Source: Grimontia kaedaensis
GTDB lineage: Bacteria; Pseudomonadota; Gammaproteobacteria; Enterobacterales; Vibrionaceae
Assembly (NCBI RefSeq): GCF_023746615.1
Contig: NZ_CP082276.1
Span: forward strand, 1,054,001-1,118,000
Reading direction: 5' to 3'
DNA: 64,000 nucleotides
Of this stretch, positions 17,779 through 26,741 are shown piece by piece; position 1 is the first letter of the stretch; every line of letters starts with the position of its first letter. Below the pieces are notes generated by a model, which made no database searches, was not told the origin of the DNA, and saw only the letters and a list, made by a program, of their open reading frames with translations. The translations under genes and the position numbers were made by a program.

Positions 17779-18135
17779 TTCTATCCCTGTATCTGATTGT
17801 TTTATATTGAAAGTAGGAGTCTAAGTGCTCTTGCAGGGTTTAATAGGCAGGCTTGTCGATATTAGCGCTGACATCACTAAAATTGATGGAAACCCCATCA
17901 AGACTTTCACACATCCTCTCTTTACACACTAAGCCACTACCCCTCCATTTTCTTGATGTCACCCGCACACAATGTCGCAAATCTTTGAAGACACTCTCAC
18001 CTGAAAAGACCTTCCTTTTTTGAAACTAACAACGCGTTGGATAATCGCTACCAACTTGGTTAAAGGATTGACCCAACATGCTGAAAGACGGCGATTTTAA
18101 AATCGGCCAGGAGTTTTTCCACTTCCACCTATCAA
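17779..18135. other. Intergenic region, about 360 bp
   Basis: No confident gene is present. A short plus frame from ATG 18079 reads MLKDGDFKIGQEFF and then runs into the terminator hairpin. It vaguely recalls the start of a small conserved protein family but is too short to call. Confidence 0.4.
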
Positions 18136-18169
18136 TCAAAAAAGCGACGGTCTCCCGTCGCTTTTTTGA
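18136..18169. terminator. Strong terminator
   Basis: A 15-bp stem with TCTC loop (arms end in AAAGCGACGG and CCGTCGCTTT), A- and T-flanked. It lies 12 bp downstream of the minus-strand lipoprotein gene. Confidence 0.9.
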
Positions 18170-18180
18170 TTTCGTGAAAC

Positions 18181-19854
18181 TTACTTGAACTTGATAACCG
18201 TTGAGTAGCTATCAGAGTTGGAATAGATGCCAGCTTTGGTATGAAGCTGGCCGTATAGGTTGGCAGAAAGCTCATCGGCAGTGCGTTCCCATTGGGCTAG
18301 CTGCTCACCATTTTTCAAAGAAAACTGCTTGAACATATGGCCTTCACCATCCACCTTCGACACATCGTAATAGACGATAGTAGAGTCATCTGCACCGCGC
18401 CACCAAGTTCCCTGATCCATCTGACCCAGGTATTCCAAGCGTCCATCGCTGAAGTACAGATAATGATAGTCACTGCTGACATAACCATTGTCTTCACCAT
18501 CAGTATCAACGCGGGATAAATAGACATTGGGGGCTAACCATTCCACTTTGGTATTCTCGTTATCAGCGATAAAACCCAGTGAAGATGCGTTATGTTTTTC
18601 AATCACCGCATCACGAATAGGGCCTAACATTACATCTTGGCGAACCGTGTAATTTCCGTCTGCATATATCGAGGTCACTTCTCCTACCGCGCGATAGGTT
18701 AGCAACTCAGCTTCGTAATAATGATTGTTGTTCAAAAAAGCCGATGGTGCGTCACGCCGGAGCCGTCTGTAAGTACCGCCATCCGTTTTGTCGACCAAAG
18801 CCCATCTCCCTATGCCCGCAATCAAGATGTCGTTTTCCCGGGTTAAGACTTCATCAGACGGTGTTGCTGGCTGCAGGGTTTTGTCGAGATACGTAATGTT
18901 GCCATCGAAGGCAACCAAAGCGACATGCTCACCATCGATATACGCGATATCGTTGTTTTGAAGGGTTGGCGACACACTCACGATTTCGCCCGTTTCGGTG
19001 TCGAGTGTAATGTACTTATCGCGAGAGCAGTTTGATACCAGTAAAAGGTTGCCAGCAAACTCTGCTAAGTAGCAAGGGTGAAAACCCTGCTCCGAAGAGT
19101 CTGTGTAATCGACGCTGCTGAAATTTTTCTGTTCCCATTGCAGCGTCATGCCCGCCAAATCAAAGCGGGTGCGATGCACATTGTCAGGTGTTGAATGCTC
19201 AATCCCCCCGCTTTCATTAATGACCAGCGTGAGATCTGACAACTCCGCGTTTGGCGCTTGCGCATTAATGTAGTCAGCCAGTTTTCTGGAATCTTCCAGA
19301 ATCTCTGTAAGCTTGGTATTGGAAGCATCTAACGTTTCACTAAGCAGAAGATTCAAAGACCGGTTAAGCACATGAGCATGATGCTTTTGATTAGCCACAA
19401 AATCGCCTGAGATATCATCAGCGCTGATGTTCAATGCGCTCGAAAGTGCCTCCAGTGACATATTGTTCAGTTTTGCCAGTGTACTGGCAGGTGTAATCAC
19501 TGGGCTGTCAGGTGCAGAGATATACTCTTTGTTAAATGCCACCGTTCCTTCTATGTCTGAATCAGTGGTTTTTCCGGCGATAATTTTAACGATAAGATCG
19601 TAGGCTTCATCCCGTGTATCAACCTCAATCTCTCCGTTTGTGTTCGTTGTGCCGAGTAATTCGAAGCTCTCAGCGATCAGGTTGGCATTTCGGTCTACGT
19701 AAACCTCAGCGTCACCAAGATACCCGTCAATCACCGTATAAGTGGCGGTTTGCGTGGAGGGGGTTCCCCCATCCGTTGAAGAACTCCCGCCTCCGCCGCC
19801 ACAAGCAGCTAGCGTACCCAGCATCGAAAGTAATACAGCGTTCCTTGCCAACAT
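18181..19854 (-). CDS. Large lipoprotein of unknown function
   Basis: A 557-aa protein with a lipoprotein signal (LLSMLGTLAAC, then GGGGGSSS). After the tether comes a VIDGYLGDAEVYVDRNANL segment, common at the start of Vibrio surface lipoproteins that carry a small beta-sandwich, followed by a helical region and a beta-rich C-terminal half with repeated short strands suggestive of a beta-propeller (LLLVSNCS.., HVALVAFDGNITYLDK, ILIAGIGRWALVDK). AAGGAAA lies before the ATG. No enzyme motif is seen. Confidence 0.65.
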   Translation of the reverse strand: MLARNAVLLSMLGTLAACGGGGGSSSTDGGTPSTQTATYTVIDGYLGDAEVYVDRNANLIAESFELLGTTNTNGEIEVDTRDEAYDLIVKIIAGKTTDSDIEGTVAFNKEYISAPDSPVITPASTLAKLNNMSLEALSSALNISADDISGDFVANQKHHAHVLNRSLNLLLSETLDASNTKLTEILEDSRKLADYINAQAPNAELSDLTLVINESGGIEHSTPDNVHRTRFDLAGMTLQWEQKNFSSVDYTDSSEQGFHPCYLAEFAGNLLLVSNCSRDKYITLDTETGEIVSVSPTLQNNDIAYIDGEHVALVAFDGNITYLDKTLQPATPSDEVLTRENDILIAGIGRWALVDKTDGGTYRRLRRDAPSAFLNNNHYYEAELLTYRAVGEVTSIYADGNYTVRQDVMLGPIRDAVIEKHNASSLGFIADNENTKVEWLAPNVYLSRVDTDGEDNGYVSSDYHYLYFSDGRLEYLGQMDQGTWWRGADDSTIVYYDVSKVDGEGHMFKQFSLKNGEQLAQWERTADELSANLYGQLHTKAGIYSNSDSYSTVIKFK

Positions 19855-20175
19855 TCGTATTTCCTTTTTGGTGATTGAATCTAAAAACTGTTGTGCAGCG
19901 TTGTGCCACGTTATTCGCCAAAGGTACTGCAGTTATATGACGGATATTTTTCTCGACGAACTGCCTTAACAACAATCCATCTTGAGAATGAGACTTTATC
20001 TCACCACTAATCAACACGGGTAACAAATTCATTTGTCCTTATTGTTTTTTTGCTAATAGCGTCAGATTTTCACTGTTATCGTTGAGCGACGTGGCTTGTC
20101 GGACTTAATGGTGGGGGGATTAGCAATCTTGCAGTATAAATTTGGGGGCATTTCGCCCACCCATTTACTCTCAAT
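19855..20175. other. Intergenic region, about 320 bp
   Basis: Between the lipoprotein gene and the first copy of the cassette-region repeat. No gene or strong hairpin is evident. The base composition becomes more AT-rich towards 20.5 kb, where the cassette array begins. Confidence 0.4.
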
Positions 20176-20440
20176 TTAAAACCAGTCAATTTTATTGATG
20201 AAGATCTCATCAAACGAGCTAACGTGCGAGCGAAATCATGTATGCATATCAGTGCTTAATGGTATATTCACGCCGAAAATTACAGACACTGTATGGCGTG
20301 TTGCGTGCCGAGAAGCAAATGGCGGTAGCGTGGAGAACTAGTACCCCAAGGTCCGTGAGTGTTTAGAATAATTGAGAACTTGAATCGTCTCCGAAAGGCT
20401 AATTTTTCTTATGCATTTCCTATGTATATTCATCGAGCCT
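20176..20440 (+). repeat. Three-copy cassette-region repeat, copy R1
   Basis: Strongly similar to 29519-29785 (R3) and more weakly to 21421-21655 (R2). R1 carries a 47-codon frame (20198-20341) starting MKISSNELTCERNHVCISVL and ending CREANGGSVEN. R3 keeps the same frame for its first half, while R2 has stops in it. All copies share TTATGCATTT or TTTGCATTTC near the end. It could be a decayed small gene spread with cassettes, or a shared leader. Confidence 0.75.
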
Positions 20441-20602
20441 CCCGGTATTATGCGCATGTTCTATATAAACATTAGCTCTAAGTCAGATAGATATCTTTAT
20501 TTGAGGAAGAGTTACTATAATAAACTCAGACGTAAATAAGAAATTAATGTACTAGTGATGTTTATTTATTGCCTTTTTTGACGCCAGTAGATTGAGGTGG
20601 AA

Positions 20603-21085
20603 ATGATTGAATTATATGATGTATGGGTACCTTCAGTATTCTGGATAATTGCATCATGTCTGTTGTTAGTAGTTTTAATAGTCCCATTTTATAAGTGGAA
20701 TAAAAGAAAGAATGTATTAATTATATTATGTTCTATTGTTGCTTTTAGCTCCCTATCATTTTTTGTTCTTGAACATCTTCAGGAAAAAAAGATAAAAAAT
20801 GAAATATCAGATTTAATTAGTGAAGATAGTGTTGTAGCTGAAATTTACGAAGAGTTTGATAATGAATTATTTCTCAAAGCGCTAAAGAATCAGCGATTCG
20901 TCCATACCAATAAAACTCGCCCCTTGGAGAAGATGAGTATACATATAGTCAACGCTAAAGGAGAGGTGAAGTTGCAAGTTGCTCAAGATTCCAAGTATCC
21001 ATATTTGTATTGGGTTTACTATCCAAAATATCAATACAGTAGTGTTAATGAGCTTGGAAAGGTTCGTGTGAAAATGATTGAGTAA
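20603..21085 (+). CDS. Two-TM membrane protein (cassette-like)
   Basis: A 160-aa protein with two N-terminal hydrophobic helices (VFWIIASCLLLVVLIVPFY, VLIILCSIVAFSSLSFFVL) and a cytoplasmic or periplasmic charged domain of about 100 aa. GAGG is well spaced before ATG 20603; GTG 20597 is the alternative. No family recognised. AT-rich codon use, unlike the flanking chromosome, and position between repeats R1 and R2 suggest an acquired cassette-type gene, but no clear attC follows it. Confidence 0.6.
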   Translation: MIELYDVWVPSVFWIIASCLLLVVLIVPFYKWNKRKNVLIILCSIVAFSSLSFFVLEHLQEKKIKNEISDLISEDSVVAEIYEEFDNELFLKALKNQRFVHTNKTRPLEKMSIHIVNAKGEVKLQVAQDSKYPYLYWVYYPKYQYSSVNELGKVRVKMIE

Positions 21086-21420
21086 TGCGCAGCACCTGAC
21101 ACTCATCATTTCCCTCATTATCAAGAGAAGAAACAGGGGCCTTTCAATGCGTTGTTGGAACTGGAGAGAAAGGTTTTTAGGCCCCGTTGTAGAAGTAACA
21201 GCAAAGACTCTACATAAATACAACCTCGCCCCCTTCCCAGCCTAACCCGAACCTGTGCGAGGGAACCAGGGTCAGCATATAGCTGTGCGATTTCATAGTT
21301 ACCCAATGCCTCAGCTCACCACGAATTTGCCTACAATAACTCGCGCAAAATAAAATAAGGGCAATGAGATCTGTATCTGTTAATCACTTCGTGAATAACA
21401 TGTATTTTCAGTTGGTTATA
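21086..21420. other. Intergenic region, about 335 bp
   Basis: No credible gene. It contains an interrupted inverted repeat (GGGGCCT near 21136, AGGCCCC near 21180). Confidence 0.35.
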
Positions 21421-21655
21421 GTTTCATCAGTTGACCTGTCGTGCGAGCAAAATCAAGTCTTGTGATGTATAACATATGGTAAATTCACGCCAGAAATTTT
21501 AGACAGCGATGGAGCAATGGCGTGTTACGTGCCGAGAAGCGAAGGGCGGCAGCGTAACAAGGTTTTGCCCGAAAGTGAGTTAGCGTTGCGACCATCCGAG
21601 TGCTCAAATCACCCCATAAAGTACAAATTTTCCTTATGCATTTAACCTGTACAAA
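21421..21655 (+). repeat. Three-copy cassette-region repeat, copy R2
   Basis: A diverged copy of R1/R3, sharing the GTGCGAGC..AAATCA start, the GGTAAATTCACGCCAGAAAT block and the GTGTTACGTGCCGAGAAGCG block. It contains in-frame stops relative to the R1 frame, so here it is non-coding or decayed. Confidence 0.65.
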
Positions 21656-21784
21656 TGTACAGTTCAATGTATTTAGTAAAAATGAGCTGGTTTTTAGTAC
21701 GGGATGCCCGTTTTCTCCCATTCAGGTCAAATCTATAAAGTCTATGTTACTGGATTTATGAAGATCTATGGTGATCTGGCATAA

Positions 21785-21857
21785 GTGTGCATGGACTAAT
21801 CGGGCGTCCCGGTTTTGTACTAAACGGGCTTTATGCCCGCTAATAAGTTGTTATAAA
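21785..21857 (+). repeat. 72-bp element upstream of cassette gene (copy 1)
   Basis: About 89% identical (8 differences in 72) to 29905-29976. Both copies end CTAATAAGTTGTTAT and lie immediately before a cassette ORF with its ribosome-binding site. A hairpin (CGGGC/GCCCG) is intact here but not in the other copy. It may be a decayed attC 3' end with promoter. Confidence 0.7.
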
Positions 21858-21872
21858 TCTAAGGAGACATCA

Positions 21873-22568
21873 GTGAACTTATACAAGTTTCAGACAGTCA
21901 ACGATTATTCAATGTCTGCTTTATCAGAGCTCAGCTTATACTTTGCTAGAACTGAGCAATTGAACGATCCTACCGAAAATATGTTCTGTTTGCTTGACCC
22001 TAATGAACATGATAAATACTCCCCGGATTTATCAACACTAGGAAATATGGGTGTTCTCTCGATGGCTTTTGGCGAGCAATCAAAGGTAGAAGAGTCACCT
22101 TTTATGTGGGCTCACTACGGAAATGAACTAAAAGGTTTCTGCTTGATGTTTGACTATAAATTATTTAACGAGAGTAAGGGAGACTCGTTAGTTAAAGTAG
22201 GTCCAGTCAAATATGTAAACTTTCCTCGTCTTTTATCGGGGGAAAACCTTATCAATGAAGGAAGCGGACTTGAGGATGTTGCAGGGGTGGATTTTAAAAA
22301 ACGCAATCTAGAACGGATCTATAATACTTGTTTCTTCTACAAGCCTGCTGAGTTTCAGTGCGAGAGAGAGTATCGGTTTCTTTCGTCAAATAGCGGTTTA
22401 AAAAAATATAAACCTAGTGCGCTGCTTAGCGTAATAATTGGCGAAAGAATGAGTGATAAGGATAAGGATAGGCTTATTACTAATCTCAATGCTTTGGGTT
22501 TTACAAATAATCTAAAGCTTGCAAAGACTAAAGAAAATAGTTTTAAAATCCACATTACACAGTTTTAG
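21873..22568 (+). CDS. DUF2971-family protein
   Basis: A 231-aa protein of the DUF2971 family. Typical features are NLYKFQTVNDYSM at the start, LYFARTEQLNDPTE (usual form: xFxxPxxFNDPFE), FMWAHYGNELKGFCLMFDY (usual form: WSHYADxHKGFCLxF), and a late ECEREYRFL-like QCEREYRFL motif. GTG 21873 follows AAGGAG-ACATCA; the longer frame from 21768 is not supported. Function of the family is unknown. It is frequent in accessory islands and cassettes, with defence roles suspected but not shown here. Confidence 0.85.
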   Translation: MNLYKFQTVNDYSMSALSELSLYFARTEQLNDPTENMFCLLDPNEHDKYSPDLSTLGNMGVLSMAFGEQSKVEESPFMWAHYGNELKGFCLMFDYKLFNESKGDSLVKVGPVKYVNFPRLLSGENLINEGSGLEDVAGVDFKKRNLERIYNTCFFYKPAEFQCEREYRFLSSNSGLKKYKPSALLSVIIGERMSDKDKDRLITNLNALGFTNNLKLAKTKENSFKIHITQF

Positions 22569-22593
22569 CCCGATTTATAACAGGGCGTTATGC
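22565..22593 (+). repeat. Eroded attC site
   Basis: TTTTAGCCC..GGGCGTTATGC overlaps the stop of the DUF2971 gene. The outer arms (AGCCC, GGGCGTTA) resemble the ends of a Vibrio attC but the middle is missing, so it would be a deletion remnant. Confidence 0.4.
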
Positions 22594-22621
22594 TGCCAAT
22601 TCAAGCTTTCGAGATATCTTG

Positions 22622-23065
22622 ATGTTAAAAACTAAAGATTTATTTGAACTCCCCGTTTATAGATTAGAAGAAGATAAATATAATCAATTACTTTGCGAAC
22701 ATATTGATAAAAATTCGCCAATGTCAGCTTAATACTCCAGAAAATCTTTTGGTGGTGATTGGCAGTATAATGAAATTGTAGGTTTCTTACGCTTTTACGT
22801 TTCGGGTAAAAGCCAAATTCGTTGTGAATACTGGGAAACAGATGCACAAAAAAAAGTTAAAACTCGTAAGAAACAATTCATCATGAATTCAGATAGTTAC
22901 TGCACTCGAGATTTCAATCCGTCTGCTAGTAATGAAGACTTAAAAACTACAATTCTAGAATGTATAACTCATTGTAAGGGGCGGTTAAACAAAAATAGGA
23001 ACGTAGACGATAGATTGTTCAAAGAAACATTTGATTATATTGATTGGTCTGGCTTGTTAGCATAA
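22622..23065 (+). pseudogene. Cassette gene with one internal TAA
   Basis: The frame from ATG 22622 to TAA 23063 is 147 codons, broken only by TAA at 22730-22732 (codon 37). Upstream it reads MLKTKDLFELPVYRLEEDKY, and downstream GGDWQYNEIVGFLRFYVSGK, QIRCEYWETDAQKKVKTRKK and DRLFKETFDYIDWSGLLA. Reading continues sensibly across the stop, which points to a recent nonsense mutation (or readthrough). The family is not recognised. Its true stop codon lies within the 5' core of the following attC, as expected of a cassette. Confidence 0.65.
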
Positions 23066-23158
23066 CAAGCGCCTCAACAAAGGACGCAAAAAGCTTGGTT
23101 TGCGTCACTTCGTTCCTAATTTTAACCAAGCATTTTGCGCCTGTTAGGCGGGCGGTAT
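23059..23158 (+). repeat. attC recombination site 1
   Basis: The sequence begins CATAACAAGCGCCTCAA and ends CCTGTTAGGCGGGCGG. Inner arms GACGCAAAAAGCTTGG and CCAAGCATTTTGCG pair as a long imperfect hairpin with extrahelical bases. Length and layout fit Vibrio repeats. The final core reads GGTATAT instead of GTTATAT, so the recombination point may be damaged. Confidence 0.85.
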
Positions 23159-23231
23159 ATTTCAATTCAACTTTTACGCATCTAAGTTCTTATAGTAGAA
23201 TGACGTACTTTTTACATTTATCTGGATCAGA

Positions 23232-23963
23232 ATGAACGCAACAGAACTCGGTATTGTACTAGCAGTGGCTAGTTTGCTTTTGGGGTTTATCTTTTGGGTT
23301 GTCCCACGAGAAGTCGTAACCAATCGATTTAAAAAGTTTAGTATTCAATCTTATGTTGAAAAATCACACTTTAGAACTGACTTTAGAATTGCCATTGTTG
23401 ATGATGAAATAGGAAACTATCCAATCCAGTACATCAAAGATTTGGGCTTTAATGTCCATGAGTATGAGTCAGTCTCATTTGCCGATGCCCAGAACTTGGT
23501 GAAGCATGACTTGTTACTTCTTGATGTAAAGGGTGTTGTTAGAGAGGATCTAGATGAAGGTGGTGCCAAATTAATAAAAATCATTAAAGAGGCTCGCCCT
23601 TTGATCCCTGTCGTAGCGGTGTCCTCTGGCTACTTCCATACAGAGTTAAATGATTATTTTAGAATATCTGATGCCACTGTAAATAAGCCAATTGATGAAT
23701 ATAAAATTCGTGAGTTGCTGTGTGAGCTAAAGAAAGAATTTTTTGACGCATCTTCGATAGCTAAAGCTATCGAAGATAGTATCAAAAAGCTTGATATTAG
23801 TTCATCTAAAAAGAACAAGCTAAATAAATCAGTTATCGACTTTGTATCTGGTAAGTGCTCGGAAAATGAGTTTCTGAATGTTATTCACATGAATGCAAAG
23901 AGTGAGTCACAAGAAATAATTAATAACAGTAAAATACTATTAGACCGTGCTAAATATGCTTGA
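23232..23963 (+). CDS. Membrane-anchored receiver-domain protein
   Basis: A 243-aa protein with one N-terminal TM helix (about 6-24, LGIVLAVASLLLGFIFWVV), a receiver domain (about 50-170) with acidic pocket D57-D58-E59, phospho-acceptor D98 in LLLLDVKG, S131/S132 at the switch position and K152 in NKP, then a helical C-terminal tail of about 70 aa with no DNA-binding domain. It would be phosphorylated at the inner membrane, most likely by the kinase encoded next, whose ATG overlaps the end of this gene by 8 bp (translational coupling). The output is unknown, possibly a membrane effector. Cassette gene with AT-rich codons. Confidence 0.8.
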   Translation: MNATELGIVLAVASLLLGFIFWVVPREVVTNRFKKFSIQSYVEKSHFRTDFRIAIVDDEIGNYPIQYIKDLGFNVHEYESVSFADAQNLVKHDLLLLDVKGVVREDLDEGGAKLIKIIKEARPLIPVVAVSSGYFHTELNDYFRISDATVNKPIDEYKIRELLCELKKEFFDASSIAKAIEDSIKKLDISSSKKNKLNKSVIDFVSGKCSENEFLNVIHMNAKSESQEIINNSKILLDRAKYA

Positions 23964-25005
23964 TCAGATTATAGAAAATAAGATTATTGAAGTGCCTTGG
24001 CCTCTATTAATTAATGGGAAGGTGTATGAAGGTAGTAAGTTTAGAACATATGAACGATGTACGCCTGAATGTGCTGAAAGACGTGGCGTAAATGACACTC
24101 ATGTATGCAGTCACGGTTTAAGCTATATTTCGAGAAAGATTGCCGGAGAAGTCGTTACGATTTCAGGCGTATTTGTCCCTACTAAAGATATTGGCAGGAA
24201 ATATCGTAAAAATATAGCTTTGACCCAAAGAAAAACTACGATTGAGTCAATTAACAAGTGGTTTATATCTTTAGATGAAAAGTCCGCAGCTATCAACTCA
24301 TTAGTAGCAAAAACTGCTAAAAATAACTTTGACCAGTTCCATGAATTTGTTAAGTGGGCGAGAGAGATTGGGCACTACAGCGAGAGGCTTTTGGCCAAAA
24401 GCACGACTTCAAAAATAGCCGCTTTTGAAAATGCGTCAGATGATTTAAAAAGCTTATACAAAACAAGTGTAATGCTACTTGATTCTCTCGATACAACCGC
24501 TCTGTATTTCAATCCAGAAAGTGCCAAATTTGGTCGTAAAAAACTCACTGATTTATACAGCATGGTGCACAAAATAAAGCTAGTGCTTAGTCATTCTTTT
24601 GCTAATAAAAGCCGAGCAAATGTAGTAATTAGAGGGAGAGTTGAAAATAAGCACAAGGTATATGAATCGTTTAAAATTATACCTCTTTCATTGATACAAA
24701 ATGCTATGAAATACAAGCGTTCAGGTGATGTAGAGGTTATCTTTGACGAAATCGGCGACAGCTTAAAAATGAAAGTGAATTCGGTGGGGTACTAAATCCC
24801 ACAATCTGAAATAAATAGCTTGTTTATTCGAGGTTTTAGGACTAAAAAAGCACGTGAAATGGCTGTTGAAGGAAGTGGTCTAGGTTTATATGTACTAAAG
24901 ATCGTAGCTGATGCACACGATTTTGACGTAACTGTTACTAGTACGCCAATACAGCCTCGAAACAAAGGGCTTTTCTTAAACTCTTTCGAGGTTCGCATTC
25001 ACTAA
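23956..25005 (+). pseudogene. Histidine kinase interrupted by one TAA
   Basis: A 349-codon frame with one TAA at 24793-24795 (codon 280). N-terminal region: a Cys/His cluster (C35, C39, C51, H53), perhaps metal-binding. A helical DHp-like region with candidate phospho-histidine H129 (QFHEFVKWAREIG) follows. Then a HATPase: N-box around PLSLIQNAMKY, VNSVGY-stop-IPQSEIN at the G1 box, RGFRTKKAREMAVEG lid, GSGLGLYVLK G2 box. Because homology resumes in the same frame, the stop is a single nonsense change. Without readthrough the product loses the ATP lid and should be inactive. No signal peptide or TM. Partner of the upstream receiver protein. Confidence 0.8.
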
Positions 25006-25013
25006 TATTTGAA

Positions 25014-25141
25014 ATATAACAAAGCGTTTAAGACAGATTCCCAACGCATGGCATTTTTCATTCCATCGTTGGGTTTCTTGTTTACGGTGGTATGGTTATG
25101 TTTCGTGGTAGCGTTGCTCACTACTTAACGCGGCGTTAGGC
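25014..25141 (+). repeat. attC recombination site 2 (Vibrio-repeat type)
   Basis: Starts ATATAACAAAGCGTTTAAG and ends CTTAACGCGGCGTTAGGC, with internal arms CCCAACGC/GCGTTG. This is very like the attC repeats of Vibrio superintegrons. The 3' core GTTAGGC (25135-25141) matches GTTRRRY. It terminates the receiver/kinase cassette. Confidence 0.95.
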
Positions 25142-25162
25142 AGTAAAGGAGTATGCCAATCT

Positions 25163-26617
25163 ATGGTGGCAAAACTGAAATTCAAGAAAAATCGAAATGT
25201 AGGGAATTGGAAACTCATTGAAAAGCTTGGTGCAGGTGGTAATGGTGATGTATGGAAGGTGAAAAATAAAGATGATGAGTATTTTGCTTTAAAAGCTTTA
25301 AAAAATATTGATGATGTAACATTTAAGAGATTTTCGATTGAAGAAGCCGTTCTCAGAAAGGTTGAAATTGAAGGTGTTATAAAGATATTAGATTCATTTA
25401 TACCAGAAACTAAGGCTGGCGGAACCCCATGGTTTGTAATGCCTTTGGCAAAGCCTTTTGATAAATATATAGAAGATAAAACACCGCTTAATATTGCCAA
25501 TGACTTCGTCACATTGGCGAGAAGTTTAAACGAGCTTCATGATCTAGATATAGCTCATAGAGACATTAAGCCAGAAAACTTACTTTTTCTAAATGAACGG
25601 CTAGTATTTACTGATTTTGGCTTAGTCAAATATCCTAAAAGAGAATCTATTACCCCTAAAAAAAGGGATGTAGGTGCAAAATTTACAATGGCACCAGAAA
25701 TGCGACGCTATGCTTACGAAGCAGATGGTAAAAGTGCAGATGTATATTCTTTTGCTAAAACACTATGGATAGCTCTTTCTGGTGAAGAAAGAGGCTTTGA
25801 TGGTCAGTACATAGCAAATAGTATTTTAGGTCTAAAGAACTATCATAGTGAATTATATTTAACTTCGTTAGATCAACTTCTTACTAAAGCGACAGACAAT
25901 AACCCCGAAGCTCGCCCATCCATTTCTAGTTTTATTACAGATCTAGAAAAATGGATAGCGCTAAATAAAGACTTTGAAGAACGTAACCTAACAGAATGGT
26001 TTGAACTTCAAGAAAAGCTTTTCCCGCTAGGTACGCCAGAGCGTACAACTTGGACGGACACAAACTCTATTGTTCAAGTTATAAATGAATTGTCAAAAGC
26101 AAGATCTCTCAATCACATGTTTTTTCCAAATGGCGGTGGTCATACAATTATTGGTGCATCGATCGCTAAAGAAGAAGGATTCATAGCTCTTCATGTCAGT
26201 GAAAAAATGGTTGAACTTATAAATCCTAAAAAATTAACTTATGAATCATTTGGTGTAGACCCTTCATGGGATTATTTTAGGTTAGAGTCTAATGAAATTG
26301 ATCCTACAGGGATTCCGAATACACTCGACTATAAAGGCATTTCTGAAGAATTAACAGAAGTTTACCCTGGAGTTTATAGTGATTACACAAGCTGGGAGTA
26401 TCATGAATTCGAAGGAAATCCGTTACCGGATAGCGCTCGTCGCGCACAAAGATTTCTAAATGGATCTTTTGTCTTTTTCTGTACATCTTCAATATATAAC
26501 CGTTTATCTGGAAAGTATGATGCATATAATGCTGGACATAATTCAATTTCAGAGGATGAGTTTAGAGCTTTCATAAAGCAAGGTGCTGAATATGTCGCTT
26601 CCCAAAAAACTGCCTAA
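25163..26617 (+). CDS. Hanks-type Ser/Thr protein kinase
   Basis: A 484-aa cytoplasmic eukaryotic-like kinase. Motifs in order: GAGGNGDVW glycine loop (22-30), ALKAL with the ATP lysine, E in the alphaC region, HRDIKPENLL catalytic loop (about 132), DFGLV (about 151), MAPEM (about 176) and DVYSFAKTLW. All catalytic residues are present. The remaining 200 aa form an unrecognised C-terminal domain (HMFFPNGGGHTIIGAS, DYTSWEYHEFEG, FVFFCTSSIYNRLSGKYDAY) that may be substrate or sensor. AAGGAG lies 11 nt before ATG. A single-gene cassette whose stop lies in the attC core. Kinases of this type act in phage defence elsewhere; that role here is inference. Confidence 0.85.
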   Translation: MVAKLKFKKNRNVGNWKLIEKLGAGGNGDVWKVKNKDDEYFALKALKNIDDVTFKRFSIEEAVLRKVEIEGVIKILDSFIPETKAGGTPWFVMPLAKPFDKYIEDKTPLNIANDFVTLARSLNELHDLDIAHRDIKPENLLFLNERLVFTDFGLVKYPKRESITPKKRDVGAKFTMAPEMRRYAYEADGKSADVYSFAKTLWIALSGEERGFDGQYIANSILGLKNYHSELYLTSLDQLLTKATDNNPEARPSISSFITDLEKWIALNKDFEERNLTEWFELQEKLFPLGTPERTTWTDTNSIVQVINELSKARSLNHMFFPNGGGHTIIGASIAKEEGFIALHVSEKMVELINPKKLTYESFGVDPSWDYFRLESNEIDPTGIPNTLDYKGISEELTEVYPGVYSDYTSWEYHEFEGNPLPDSARRAQRFLNGSFVFFCTSSIYNRLSGKYDAYNAGHNSISEDEFRAFIKQGAEYVASQKTA

Positions 26618-26712
26618 CAAGCTGTTAAACAAGGACAAAAAATAGTTGGTTTTTGCTCCTTCGTCGCTTATTTTAACCAACTATTTTATTGCCTGTTAAC
26701 AGGGCGTTAAGT
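26612..26712 (+). repeat. attC recombination site 3
   Basis: 5' core GCCTAAC (26612-26618) matches RYYYAAC and 3' core GTTAAGT (26706-26712) matches GTTRRRY. Arms CTGTTAAACAAGG and GCCTGTTAACAG, and AATAGTTGGTT and AACCAACTATT, form the typical folded structure. Confidence 0.95.
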
Positions 26713-26741
26713 GCCTTGTCTAAAAATTTTCAGGAAGCAAA

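Noticed and set aside
18079..18183. Short plus frame MLKDGDFKIGQEFF..
   Set aside because: It runs through the terminator hairpin and has no supporting conservation visible here.
21121..21306. Minus-strand 61-codon frame
   Set aside because: Arginine/leucine-rich translation of a GC-rich patch; no start signal or family match.
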